Counted from the first letter of the stretch, positions 55,663-64,000 are shown. The stretch is 64,000 bases of DNA from Paraburkholderia sp. BL23I1N1 (GCF_003610295.1 NZ_RAPV01000001.1:1116001-1180000); one strand, 5' to 3'. The notes: generated by a model not told the origin, from the sequence alone. Numbers and translations: made by a program.

Positions 55663-56229
55663 CTATCGCCTGGTGCCCGCCGACGCTTGCTCGGCAGTGC
55701 GCTGGGCAGTCTTTGACGCAGCGGTCGCGACGGCGTCAAAGCTGCTTTCGGCGACCTGCACCGCCTGCTGACTGGTTTTCTGCAGGGATTCGACCAGCGC
55801 ATGGGTGGCGCCCATCGCCGACTTCCATCCGGCGATGGCGGCTTCGGAACCCGCCGGTGCGCTCCTGGCAACTTCCTCGACGAGCGTTTGCACCCGGCGG
55901 TTGTACGCTTCGTATTGCGTCTGCGCGACCTGCGCGAATTTGCCCTGGGTGGCTGACATGATCTCGAACAGCTGACGGCTGTATGACTGCATTTTTTCCG
56001 CCGTCGGCGCAACGAGAGCGGCTTGCAGCGCGAGCCACTCCTGCGGATCCTTGACGGAGAACGCTTTCAGCGCGTTCTGCTGGGTTTCGGCCAGCGTCGA
56101 CTGGATCGTTTTCAGATTCAGTTCGGCCAGCTTTTCAATCCCCTCGACTACCTTGGTGGCGAGCCCGTAAGCGGTATCAAGGTTGGCCTTCTGGGATGCT
56201 GCAATCTGCTCCGGGGTCGATAGGTTCAT
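55663..56229 (-). CDS. phaP: Phasin family protein
   Basis: The 188-residue protein opens MNLSTPEQIAASQKANLDTA and is helical, amphipathic and Ala-rich (LVEEVARSAPAGSEAAIAGW; KTSQQAVQVAESSFDAVATA), as in PhaP phasins that coat polyhydroxyalkanoate granules. AGGAG lies seven bases before the ATG. It precedes phaB by about 150 bp on the same strand. Confidence 0.9.
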   Translation of the reverse strand: MNLSTPEQIAASQKANLDTAYGLATKVVEGIEKLAELNLKTIQSTLAETQQNALKAFSVKDPQEWLALQAALVAPTAEKMQSYSRQLFEIMSATQGKFAQVAQTQYEAYNRRVQTLVEEVARSAPAGSEAAIAGWKSAMGATHALVESLQKTSQQAVQVAESSFDAVATAASKTAQRTAEQASAGTRR

Positions 56230-56486
56230 CGCGAAACTCCTGAGGCGACCTGGCACCTTTCCGATCAATCGGATAGCAATGAGGTGCGCGGCGGTCATGT
56301 GGACGGACTGGCGGAAAACACGAGCGCAACGCGGACTGCGCATTGCACGCGCCAGGACATTTAATAGTAGTACTTATCGAACTATTGAGGACCCGCTTAT
56401 TCCGATGATAAGGAACTGCATTGCTTGCCCCGTGGAGTTGGGCGCTGGATTTTATAGGGCGGACAATGATCCGCTAACGAAAGTCA

Positions 56487-56684
56487 TTAGCCGAACCGCG
56501 TGACAGCTTTGAGTATGGAAACGCCGTCGCTGGTTATCTGGGGGCGTTGCTGGCCGGATGGAAGTGTTTCCAGTGCGACGAGTTGGTGTTCGAGCAAAAT
56601 ATCCAGCTCCGCACGATCCAGCCCGAGTTGATCGGGCGCGTCCTTGATCAGCATCAGGGTTGCGAACTCATGGGGGCTCAGCAT
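56487..56684 (-). CDS. Small protein upstream of phasin, unknown function
   Basis: The 65-residue product (MLSPHEFATLMLIKDAPDQL, then LDRAELDILLEHQLVALETL and GQQRPQITSDGVSILKAVTR) looks like a small winged-helix. A strong site CAGGAGACAAAG precedes the start. It lies upstream of the phasin gene on the same strand and may belong to the same regulation. The family is not named by me. Confidence 0.6.
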   Translation of the reverse strand: MLSPHEFATLMLIKDAPDQLGLDRAELDILLEHQLVALETLPSGQQRPQITSDGVSILKAVTRFG

Positions 56685-56846
56685 CTTTGTCTCCTGTTGA
56701 TAGGTGTCAATTTGCCGGAAAGCTCAACCGTTCTCGCGCGACGACTAGAATCGTGTCTCGCGAAATGCGACTTTCACGCATGATTCACGCTAACCGGATG
56801 CCGACCGCGCCCGGGAGATCATCTTACTGTGTCCCCATCGACACGA

Positions 56847-57269
56847 TCAATATGTGGGATTTAACATTTTTCTTACAATTGCATTCGGACTGTGGGCCGC
56901 CACCTGCACGTGTGTGGGCGTGCGCCCCCGCCGGTAAAGGCGTTTGAAGATTTTCAGACGTATGGTTCGACGGCTTGTCGTGAGGTCGTTCAAGAGGGTA
57001 AACGACAACTCAGCTTGCCTGACAATAGTAGGTGCCCCGAATCTGAAGTGCAACGTGTTTCCCGCATAACGTACGTCCGTGTCGAGGCGCTTCCGCATTT
57101 CGTGGGGCAGTTGCTGCAGCGCCTCAGGCGTCACCAGTCGCCTGTCTGGAGCATCCAGGCTAACGTCGTGATTGAGACCGGAGGCATGCGCGGATAGGCT
57201 CGATCGACAAACCCGGCGTCGACTGCCAGCGTCCCATGTTGTGCCGAAAGCCGCCATCCATTGGCTCAA
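56847..57269 (-). CDS. Hypothetical ORF, possibly a gene remnant
   Basis: The 140-residue frame opens with TTG, has no ribosome site and contains one protein-like middle part (LVTPEALQQLPHEMRKRLDT; VRYAGNTLHFRFGAPTIVRQ) with GC-rich third positions, which suggests real or formerly real coding sequence. The upstream part looks non-coding. It may be the C-terminal remnant of a larger gene. The other strand holds nothing better. Confidence 0.25.
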   Translation of the reverse strand: MSQWMAAFGTTWDAGSRRRVCRSSLSAHASGLNHDVSLDAPDRRLVTPEALQQLPHEMRKRLDTDVRYAGNTLHFRFGAPTIVRQAELSFTLLNDLTTSRRTIRLKIFKRLYRRGRTPTHVQVAAHSPNAIVRKMLNPTY

Positions 57270-57713
57270 GCTTAATGGCGCTTGTGGGTCGAAATGCGTC
57301 CGCCGGAGGACGCAAAGCTACAGCGCCCAATTGGTGCAATGCAACCAAGAACGGCGGCATCAACCAGCAAATACGGATACCCAAAAAGTTTTAGTGCCTG
57401 ACAACAAGCCGAAGCGGCGAAAGTTTCCTTCTTTAAGCGGCTGAAATCACAATCGCTCGGAAAAATAGAGACTGGGAATCGGAAGCGTCAATATGCATAT
57501 TGAGTATTCTTTCCGTTTCGATCGAACGACAAATGGAACCCCATTGATTAGCTCTTTTGGGATTTTTCGGTTATTCGGTATTTTCTTCTGGAAAATCGTT
57601 TGGTGACGTCGGCAACCCGTTGGCGGGCGGTTTTGTCGTCGATTAACCGGTGCTAATATTCCGCCTTTGTTCCTCGCGAAACAGCTATTGGTTCTTCGGA
57701 AGACAAGGAAATT
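57270..57713. other. AT-rich stretch upstream of the Tlde1-like gene
   Basis: This region is visibly richer in A and T than its neighbours, with several runs (57447-57620), and has no conserved gene. The change in composition fits acquisition of the following effector-type genes by transfer. Confidence 0.4.
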
Positions 57714-58196
57714 ATGCCAATTAGATGTACGTTCGCTCTTAACCGCCAGCAAACGTCGGTTCTCTCTTGTCCTGGCGTCGGCTTGATGACTGCGTTTTCT
57801 GGACAAAAGAGCGGCCGAGACAATCCCGTCGCCGCCGATAAAGAAGACATCGGCCCGATTCCGCCCGGAAACTATTACATCATCGACCGGCAATCGGGTG
57901 GCCGCCTCGGCGCGCTCCACGATTTCTGGGACGCGCATGGGGTTGGGGCGACTGACCGCCGCAAATGGTTCACGCTTTGGAACCCGAAGACGGGCGACAC
58001 AACGGTCGTCAACGGCGTCAAGCGCGGGTCGTTTCGGCTTCATCCAATGGGGCCGCTGCATTTGAGCGAAGGCTGCATCACAGTCGTCAACCCCCAGCAG
58101 TTCGAGAGCTTGGCGACTTACTTGCGCTCGCGAGGACCTGACACGCCTGTGCCGGGCAGCGGGTCCAAGGCGTACGGCACCGTGGATGTGAAATGA
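57714..58196 (+). CDS. DUF2778/Tlde1-like L,D-transpeptidase effector candidate
   Basis: The 160-residue protein has the DUF2778 layout of Tlde1, a type VI secretion effector that remodels target-cell peptidoglycan: GIGPIPPGNYYI-like DIGPIPPGNYYIIDRQSGGR near residue 45, FRLHPMGPLHLSEGCITVVN with the catalytic His110/His116, Ser118 and Cys121, and an N-terminal region without a signal peptide. The start has AAGGAAATT upstream. Its stop overlaps the following small membrane protein gene by 4 bp, as toxin and immunity genes often do. No secretion-system genes lie in the window, so delivery is inference. Confidence 0.75.
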   Translation: MPIRCTFALNRQQTSVLSCPGVGLMTAFSGQKSGRDNPVAADKEDIGPIPPGNYYIIDRQSGGRLGALHDFWDAHGVGATDRRKWFTLWNPKTGDTTVVNGVKRGSFRLHPMGPLHLSEGCITVVNPQQFESLATYLRSRGPDTPVPGSGSKAYGTVDVK

Positions 58197-58483
58197 AGAG
58201 GGCGGTCTTTGTTTTGGCGAATATCGCCGTTGCGATCGTGGGCGGCTGGTGGCTCGCGCAATTCGTTGCCACGCTTCCCTATGAGATGCCGCAATGGCTC
58301 GACTCCGCGATCAGGGCGGGCATCAGGATCACAGGCAGCGTCCAGTTCGACAACACGGACGACATAGAGACAATTGCGGCCATCATGTTATTCGTCGCAT
58401 GCTCGGCGCTTGTTGGCCTCGTCCTGGCGGGAATTAACTTAGCCTTTCGTCGCTGCCTTGTGCGGCGTCGCAGGAGGTCCTGA
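58193..58483 (+). CDS. Small two-span membrane protein, candidate immunity partner
   Basis: The 96-residue protein has two membrane helices (VFVLANIAVAIVGGWWLAQF, about 5-24; AIMLFVACSALVGLVLAGIN, about 63-82) with about 37 residues between them that would face the periplasm. It begins at the last codons of the Tlde1-like gene (ATGA overlap). Immunity to a periplasmic cell-wall toxin would need a periplasm-facing domain, which fits. There is no family match from memory. Confidence 0.6.
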   Translation: MKRAVFVLANIAVAIVGGWWLAQFVATLPYEMPQWLDSAIRAGIRITGSVQFDNTDDIETIAAIMLFVACSALVGLVLAGINLAFRRCLVRRRRRS

Positions 58484-58540
58484 CACGTATTTCGCTGCGT
58501 CAGCAGGTTGACGCGCACGGGGCAAAAAGCGGATTTCCAA

Positions 58541-58571
58541 GGTTGCGGGCGATGAAGCATCGCCCGCAACC
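58541..58571. terminator. Perfect stem-loop after the effector-immunity pair
   Basis: A 14-bp perfect stem, GGTTGCGGGCGATG paired with CATCGCCCGCAACC, around a 3-base loop lies 57 bp after the membrane protein stop. No U-run follows on either strand, so it may stall transcription weakly, or act as a repeat. The next genes converge on it from the other strand. Confidence 0.35.
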
Positions 58572-58832
58572 CTTGTCCATTTTCCGCAAGCGGAGCGCGT
58601 CAAGGCTTCGCTGCGCCTGCCCTTGACCCGGATTCCGGCCTCGCGTCTCTTGAAATTGTGCACACCGTATGACAAATCCTTTCGCCCAACCCTGAGCATC
58701 GTGGTGCGATACGGGGCGGCCCGCTTTCTGGTCAACAGACGTGCCGCATTCGACGTGCCGTATTCAAAAAGCGCCGTCTGCCGGCGCTCGCCGCGACCTT
58801 CATCCTGACCAATCCCGATGATCGAGGGGTAT

Positions 58833-59213
58833 TCAATGCGCGTCGCGCGGGTAGCCAACGCCGAGCCGTCGCGCGAGCGTGGCGAGCCGGTTGTCCATCG
58901 TCCAGATCTGGGCGCCAGGGGTCATCAAGGTCGAGGCCAGCAGCGTCAGGTCGACGCCGCCACAACCCTGGCCATATAGCTGCTCGGTTTCGATGAACTG
59001 CATGACCTCGCTCCATGTCGCCTGCTGTGCGTGCCGCAGCAGGCCGATATCGTGGAGGGAGCGTGCCCGTGGCGCTGGCGGGGTTCCACACGCGAGTTCA
59101 ACGAGCACGAGCGGATGGGTAAGCGCCTGATCGGTGGTGATCAGATGAACCAGGGACTCGTTGCGTCGGCGGAAATGGTCGATCCACACCGAGGTATCGA
59201 TCAGTACGTTCAC
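58833..59213 (-). CDS. vapC: VapC toxin (PIN-domain ribonuclease)
   Basis: The 126-residue PIN protein shows the conserved acidic residues: Asp6 in MNVLIDTSVWIDHF, Glu39 in LVLVELACG, Asp88 in GGVDLTLL and Asp107 in WTMDNRLATL. These bind metal for RNA cleavage. The start overlaps the antitoxin stop by 4 bp. It is a complete toxin; its activity is normally blocked by the VapB protein encoded just upstream. Confidence 0.92.
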   Translation of the reverse strand: MNVLIDTSVWIDHFRRRNESLVHLITTDQALTHPLVLVELACGTPPAPRARSLHDIGLLRHAQQATWSEVMQFIETEQLYGQGCGGVDLTLLASTLMTPGAQIWTMDNRLATLARRLGVGYPRDAH

Positions 59214-59416
59214 TGTCCGTCGGCCTCGGGTCGACGCCGTGGGACATCTGCCATTTCGGGGACGGTACCGCCGAGCGCGGCGAGGCGCTTGGCTGCCTGG
59301 ACGCGGACGAACGTCTGCATCGCGGTCCGGAACAGGTCAGTCTTGTCCGTGCCAGGGTCGGCGAGATCCAGCGCCTCCTGATAGAGTGTGTCGTCGATCG
59401 TAACGGTGGTCCGCAT
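59210..59416 (-). CDS. vapB: VapB antitoxin
   Basis: The 68-residue protein begins MRTTVTIDDTLYQEALDLAD, the ribbon-helix-helix DNA-binding motif of VapB, and ends with a Pro/Arg/Glu-rich tail (VPEMADVPRRRPEADGQ) that would bind VapC. It precedes vapC with an ATGA overlap. A palindrome lies 18 bp before its start and is probably the autoregulatory operator. Confidence 0.9.
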   Translation of the reverse strand: MRTTVTIDDTLYQEALDLADPGTDKTDLFRTAMQTFVRVQAAKRLAALGGTVPEMADVPRRRPEADGQ

Positions 59417-59434
59417 GACAGTCTGCTCCTCGGT

Positions 59435-59452
59435 TGATGCATATGGGCATCA
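59435..59452. promoter_or_regulatory. Candidate VapB operator
   Basis: Inverted repeat TGATGC-ATATGG-GCATCA with perfect 6-bp arms lies 18 bp upstream of the vapB start, where ribbon-helix-helix antitoxins usually bind their own promoter. ATTATA lies just beyond it and could be the -10 element. Confidence 0.5.
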
Positions 59453-60479
59453 ATTATAGCATCAGCCGGGGCAATATCCGACTTCCTGCGAGTTGGCCGG
59501 TTGCGGGCGGGGCGCAAGCGTTGCTCGCCTCGCGAGGCTGATCCTGCGCGTCTCGGCTTCGCCGCAGCCGCGCCCTGACATGCCGGTGGCCATACGTAGG
59601 CAAGTCGGCAATCAGTTTCGCCTGTTTAAGCGTTAATGCAAAGCGTGTTTATCGGATCACGCGTTCCCACGGCCTGCTGCCTGGGCGCCCCCTTGCCATG
59701 CCCAACCCACACGTCCATTGGGCGGAGCTGGTCTATAAAGAGAAACACAACTTGATCCGGTCAACGTGCGAAGTACGACCGAGTACGCGTTAGCGGCCCG
59801 CGGTATCGATGTATGCATGGACGAGCCGTAACGCGACACCCATCGGGATCAGGCCAAGAGCGCTATACAGACCTCCAGGTCACTTGGCATGTCCGCGTAC
59901 GCCGCGCGGGAGATCACGCTGCCCGTCGACTACGATTCTCAGGCTTCGCAGCCCACGAACCGTCGTCGAGATCTCTACCTGCTTAGTGATATGACGAATC
60001 AGTTCGCGACTTTGCGTGCGAATTTGATTGCTCAGGAATTCCCAAACGGCTAATGGTCAGCTGATTGGTGTAGTCAATCAACTCCGCGCAAGCGCAAATG
60101 TTCGCAAAGCCTGTCGACGCGGCGATAAGTGACCGTCGTCCGCAAGTGTCCGGCCGGTGGCTTTTTAACGGGCATTCGCTCCCAGCGTACGACAGGCTGT
60201 TCGGGGTCGAGACAACCGCCGGGCGCGACTATCTGGCAGGCTGCAGCTCCCCATTACAGTCAGGCATTCACGCTGGCAGGCGTGGTCATCATCGTTCGGC
60301 TCATTCTCGCTTACACTGCGCTCGGACATCGCGTGTTTCGAGCCAAAACCGACCACGCCGATTTGCACTGCCACGGACAGCCTGCAAACAGGTTCGCCGG
60401 GCGCGCAGTGTGCGACTGTACATCGCATGGCGGCCGGCGACGGCGATCTAACATGGGATAAACATCCAAGAAACCCACC
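59453..60479. other. Intergenic region of about 1 kb
   Basis: No recognised gene. A 54-codon frame at 59889-60053 (MSAYAAREITLPVDYDSQAS, then RDLYLLSDMTNQFATLRANL) reads like a real short protein but has only a poor ribosome site (AGG ten bases before ATG). The rest shows short scattered frames. Confidence 0.4.
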
Positions 60480-61907
60480 ATGAAACGCTACGAGGCTCTC
60501 GCTAACTTGCTGGCCGATGGCATACGGTCCGGCCAGATTCCCATCGGCTCGCGACTGCCATCGCTGCGCCAGATTATCGCGCAATGGGGTGTTAGCCAGT
60601 CGACCGTTTTTCGCGCTTACTACTTGCTCGAGGAATGGGGGCTTGTCCGCGCCGAGGAGCGTTCGGGCTACTTCGTCACACCGGGCGCATCGGTCAAACC
60701 GGGCGCTTTGCAGAGCGCATCGGCGCCCGCCGAATTGACACGCGTCGATATTAGCGACCTGGTGTTCTCGGTGCTCGACGCAGCCAAGCACCCGGGAATC
60801 GTGCCACTCGGTTCTGCCTTCCCTTCGCCTTTACTGTTCCCATCGGCGCGTCTGTTCAAGTCGCTGACCCAAGGTACGCGCGCGCTCAGCCCATGGAGCA
60901 CGGTCGAGGATCTTCCGCCCGGCAACGATCAGCTGCGCCGCCAGATCGGCATGCGGTACGTTGCTACCGGGATGTCGGTGTCGGCCGACGAGGTCATCGT
61001 CACCAATGGCGCGCTCGAAGCGCTCAATCTGTGCCTGACAGCGGTCACCCGGCCGGGCGATGTTGTGGCTGTCGAATCTCCGGGGTTCTACGCGGCTCTG
61101 CAGGCAATCGAGCGACTTGATCTGCGGGCGGTCGAGATTCCGGTTCACCCGGTCACAGGCCTCGACCTCGACGCGCTGGCCGCAGCGTTCGACAAGCATC
61201 CGATCCGCGCCTGCTGGTTCATGACGAACTTCCAGAATCCGACCGGCGTATTGCTTTCCAACGAGAAAAAGAAGGCGCTCGTCGACATGCTCGCTGAACG
61301 CGATGTGCCGCTGATCGAGGACGACGTCTATCAGGAGCTGCACTTCAGCCGTGACCGGCCCCTGCCAGCGAAGGCATTCGACAGGAAAGGCCTGGTTATG
61401 CACTGCAGTTCGTTTTCGAAGACGCTGGCGCCAGGGTACCGCATCGGCTGGGCGACGGCTGGCCGGTACGCTGATCGCGTGCAGCGGCTCAAGCTGATGA
61501 CCACACTGTCGGCCAGCAGTCCCGCGCAGGCAGGTATCGCGGACTATCTCGAGCACGGCGGCTATGATCGCCACTTGCGCAAACTGCGGGCGGCGATGCA
61601 GACCCAACTGGCATCCATGGAAGCGGCGCTCAGACGTCACCTGCCGCGTGAGGTCCGTTGGGTGACGCCAGCCGGTGGGTACTTTCTCTGGCTGCAATTG
61701 CCTGATGCCGTCGACGCGATGGCCCTTCACCGGCTCGCGATCAGTCACGGCATCAGCATCGCGCCCGGCCCGATCTTCTCCGCCACGCACGCGTTCCAGA
61801 ATTGCGTCCGGATCAACTTTGGGCATCCATGGAGTGTCCAGATTGATAAAGCCATACGTGCTCTCGGCGAGATTCTCGACGACCCGGCCGTGCGCGGCGG
61901 CATCTGA
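60480..61907 (+). CDS. MocR-type regulator (GntR HTH fused to aminotransferase)
   Basis: The 475-residue protein has an N-terminal GntR winged helix (LPSLRQIIAQWGVSQSTVFR, then AYYLLEEWGLVRAEERSGYF) joined to a class I/II aminotransferase-like domain (FMTNFQNPTGVLLSNEKKKA; IEDDVYQELHFS; FSKTLAPGYRIGW). The pyridoxal-binding lysine is Lys314 in SSFSKTLAPGYRIG. MocR proteins sense amino acids or PLP-related compounds. It converges on the DUF934 and sulfite reductase genes, and its target may lie outside the window. Confidence 0.92.
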   Translation: MKRYEALANLLADGIRSGQIPIGSRLPSLRQIIAQWGVSQSTVFRAYYLLEEWGLVRAEERSGYFVTPGASVKPGALQSASAPAELTRVDISDLVFSVLDAAKHPGIVPLGSAFPSPLLFPSARLFKSLTQGTRALSPWSTVEDLPPGNDQLRRQIGMRYVATGMSVSADEVIVTNGALEALNLCLTAVTRPGDVVAVESPGFYAALQAIERLDLRAVEIPVHPVTGLDLDALAAAFDKHPIRACWFMTNFQNPTGVLLSNEKKKALVDMLAERDVPLIEDDVYQELHFSRDRPLPAKAFDRKGLVMHCSSFSKTLAPGYRIGWATAGRYADRVQRLKLMTTLSASSPAQAGIADYLEHGGYDRHLRKLRAAMQTQLASMEAALRRHLPREVRWVTPAGGYFLWLQLPDAVDAMALHRLAISHGISIAPGPIFSATHAFQNCVRINFGHPWSVQIDKAIRALGEILDDPAVRGGI

Positions 61908-61986
61908 TCCTCCAGCCGACGACCTGTCGCCAACCGTAAAAACGACGCTGGCAGACGGCTGACGCGCTCGAGGCCAACCGGTCCGG

Positions 61987-62538
61987 TTATCGGCGCCGGA
62001 ACAGCGGCGTTGGATCGTTGGCGTCGCCCTGGTAGCGCACGGTGATCTCGCTGAAGCCTTTAAGGGCATCCGTGATGCTCTTGTCTGGACGCACCGCAAA
62101 CGAATTGAATCCGCAGCGCCGCATGTATTCAAGCTGGTCGCGCAACACGTCGCCGATCGCGCGGAGTTCGCCGCGGTAGCCATAGCGCGTCCGGAGCATC
62201 ACGGCAATACTGAAACCGCGACCGTCCCGGAACGAAGGGAAGTCGACCGCAATCATGTGGGCACCCTGCAGGCTGGGCGCCCACAGTTCGAAGTCGGCTT
62301 GCGGCGGAATCCATGCGCCGGTCGCGGCGAGCGTGCTGGCGTCGAACCGCTGGGCTTCCAGGTAGACATTCACCGGCAGCACCACGTGCTTCAATGCCTC
62401 GCCGCGCGTCTGGATGCGTTGCCGTGCGTCGGCCTCGTCTCGCACAATGGTCCACAGATCGTCGACGACGACTGGCGTTTTCTCGGACAGCTGAATGACG
62501 CGCGGACGCGTGAGTTCGGTAACCTCAGTGGTCTGCAC
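61987..62538 (-). CDS. DUF934 protein of the sulfur-assimilation cluster
   Basis: The 183-residue protein has the DUF934 layout (FDASTLAATGAWIPPQADFE; VDFPSFRDGRGFSIAVMLRT; ELRAIGDVLRDQLEYMRRCG; NSFAVRPDKS). This family regularly lies after the sulfite/nitrite reductase gene in proteobacterial assimilatory sulfate clusters. The precise function is unknown. It overlaps the upstream reductase end by 14 bp on the same strand, so it is translated with it. Confidence 0.85.
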   Translation of the reverse strand: MQTTEVTELTRPRVIQLSEKTPVVVDDLWTIVRDEADARQRIQTRGEALKHVVLPVNVYLEAQRFDASTLAATGAWIPPQADFELWAPSLQGAHMIAVDFPSFRDGRGFSIAVMLRTRYGYRGELRAIGDVLRDQLEYMRRCGFNSFAVRPDKSITDALKGFSEITVRYQGDANDPTPLFRRR

Positions 62539-64000
62539 AAACGCGCTCCTTGAACGGTGTGATGTCGAGGCGCGCGATGACTTCGCTGAACGATTCGTCG
62601 GCGTGGCGCGCGCGCTGGAAGACGTCGACGATGCGCTCCACGACGTCTGGCATCTGCTCGGCTTTGAAGGGCGGGCCGATCACGGTGCCGATTGCGGCAT
62701 CCTTGCCCTGTGCCCCGCCGAGCGTCACCTGATACCATTCCTCGCCCTGCTTGTCGACGCCGAGGACGCCGATGTTGCCCATGTGGTGGTGACCGCAGGC
62801 GTTAAGACAGCCTGAAATATTCAGCGAGATCTTGCCGAGGTCATGGACGAAATCGAAGTCGTCAAAACGCTGCCGGATCGCCTGCGCAATCGGTATGGAC
62901 TTCGCATTCGCGAGCGGGCAGTAGTCGCCGCCGGGACACGAAACGATATCGGTGATCAGGCCGATGTTCAGTGTTGCAAGCCCGACCGTATCGAGCGCGA
63001 GCCATAGCGGGTACAGGTCCGACATTTCGACATCAGGCAGGATGAGGTTCTGTTCATGCGCGACGCGGATCTCCTCGCGGCCGAACCATTCCGAGCAGTT
63101 CGCGATAACGTCCATCTGGTCAGCCGTGACGTCACCTGGCGGCATGGCAAGTCCCGGCTTTGTTGAGATGACAACGGACGCATAGCCGGGGACCTTGTGT
63201 GGCTGAACGTTGCGGCGTGTCCATCGTGCAAAATCGGGCTCGGTGGACAGCAGATGGTCGAAGAGCGGGGCGGCTCCTCCTGCGGCCGGATCGTATGCCG
63301 GCGCGCGGAAATGGGTGGTGACGCGCTCGTATTCCGCGACCGTCAGTGTGGCGGGGCCGTCCTTGACATGCGCCCATTCTTCGTCGACCTCGCTTGCGAA
63401 GCGTTCAATACCGAGCTCGCGTACGAGAATCTTGATGCGGGCCTTGTACTTGTTGTTGCGGCCGGCCGTAGCGGTTGTACACGCGCAGGACCGACTCGAC
63501 GTAGGTAAGCATGTGCTGCCACGGCAGGTCTTCGCGCAGCATCGAATTGAGAATTGGCGTGCGCCCGAGTCCACCGCCCGCGAAAACGCGCAGCATCAAT
63601 TGACCGTCGGCGTCACGGTATACGTAGATGCCGATATCGTGCATGCGCACGGCGGCCCGGTCCTTCGCGGATGACGAAATCGCGATCTTGAACTTGCGCG
63701 GCAGGTAGCCGAATTCGGGATTCAGCGTTGACCACTGTCGCAGGATTTCGGCGAGCGGCCGGGGGTCGAGAATCTCGTCGGCCGCGACACCGGCGAACTG
63801 CTCGGTGGTAATGTTGCGCACGCAATTGCCGGACGTCTGGATCGCATGCATGTCAACGGTCGCCAGCTCTTCGAGGATCGTCGGCGTCTCCTCGAGCTTG
63901 ATCCAGTTGAACTGGATGTTCTGCCGGGTCGTGAAGTGGCCGTACCCCCTGTCATACGTGCGTGCGATATGGGCGAGCTTGCGGAGCTGATTGGCCGGCA
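62525..64000 (-). pseudogene. cysI: Sulfite reductase hemoprotein (CysI/NirA type), frameshifted and cut by the window edge
   Basis: Two minus-strand frames together give one sulfite/nitrite reductase. The upstream frame runs from the edge through LEETPTILEELATVDMHAIQ and TSGNCVRNITTEQFAGVAA to VLRVYNRYGR, the downstream one from NNKYKARIKILVRELG to the stop at 62525. The expected YGRRNNKYKARIK join is broken by one extra C/G in the GC run near 63459-63468. The [4Fe-4S]/siroheme ligands are intact in the second part: CPGGDYC near 62930 and CLNACGHHH near 62805. About 60-70 N-terminal residues lie beyond the right edge. It is a housekeeping enzyme for sulfite reduction to sulfide, so the shift may be a sequencing error or a real loss of function. 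Confidence 0.82.

Noticed and set aside
57447..58061. A 204-codon minus-strand frame opposite the Tlde1-like gene
   Set aside because: The plus strand encodes a recognisable catalytic motif with a ribosome site; the minus frame has none.
1..64000. CRISPR arrays, tRNA and rRNA genes
   Set aside because: No regularly spaced direct repeats or recognisable tRNA/rRNA sequences were seen on reading; a dedicated search could still find a tRNA.

Overview
The window looks like a chromosomal stretch of a high-GC betaproteobacterium of the Burkholderiaceae, most likely Paraburkholderia, Caballeronia or a close relative. The case rests on a DUF3331 protein (a family I associate with Burkholderia-type genomes), a phaB/phasin polyhydroxyalkanoate pair, a cysI-DUF934 sulfur pair, NodT-type efflux lipoproteins, FixJ/AraC/MocR regulators and frequent ATGA gene overlaps. 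This placement comes from reading the sequence, not from a search.

Layout. 0.4-3.4 kb: a large UvrD-like helicase with a toxin-like N-terminus and ankyrin repeats. 3.9-11.9 kb: an RND efflux island (MarR, SDR, RND pump, adaptor, TetR, divergent outer-membrane factor) with two readable promoter/operator regions. 12-15 kb: a sparse stretch with a DUF3331 gene, a small membrane protein with conflicting frames and a lone receiver domain. 15.2-20.5 kb: a six-gene ba3-type (B-family) heme-copper oxidase operon with three c-type cytochromes. 20.5-25.4 kb: an AraC regulator, a DUF4118/PAS histidine kinase with a FixJ-type response regulator, and a small exported protein. 25.6-26.5 kb: an intact IS5-family element. 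26.9-32.0 kb: a five-gene CoA-dependent catabolic cluster (crotonase, class III CoA-transferase, acetoacetate decarboxylase family, acyl-CoA dehydrogenase, 3-hydroxyacyl-CoA dehydrogenase). 32.1-36.2 kb: an RCK-type cation channel with an unusual filter, a SulP transporter and a DUF2252 protein. 36.4-41.4 kb: a YtcA-HlyD-FUSC-NodT efflux operon. 41.5-44.5 kb: a phospholipase D-like lipoprotein and a TAXI-type binding protein. 44.9-49.4 kb: tandem paralogous PucR-type regulators and an AraC regulator. 50-52 kb: a CobW GTPase behind a perfect 44-bp palindrome with a Zur-like core, and a histidine-rich protein. 52.3-56.7 kb: an alpha/beta-hydrolase homologue, small proteins, phaB and phasin. 57.7-58.5 kb: a Tlde1-like (DUF2778) toxin gene overlapping a small membrane protein gene. 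58.8-59.5 kb: vapBC. 60.5-64 kb: a MocR regulator, DUF934 and a frameshifted sulfite reductase that runs off the edge.

The most notable signals are a repeated bipartite promoter-like motif (ATAC-N4-GTAT, then 31-33 bp, then CCGTTCGTAGAATGG) seen four times between 13.4 and 26.6 kb, each time ahead of a gene; the compact Tlde1-like effector/immunity candidate; the long Zur-like palindrome beside a histidine-rich protein; and the helicase fusion. No rRNA, tRNA or CRISPR array was recognised.
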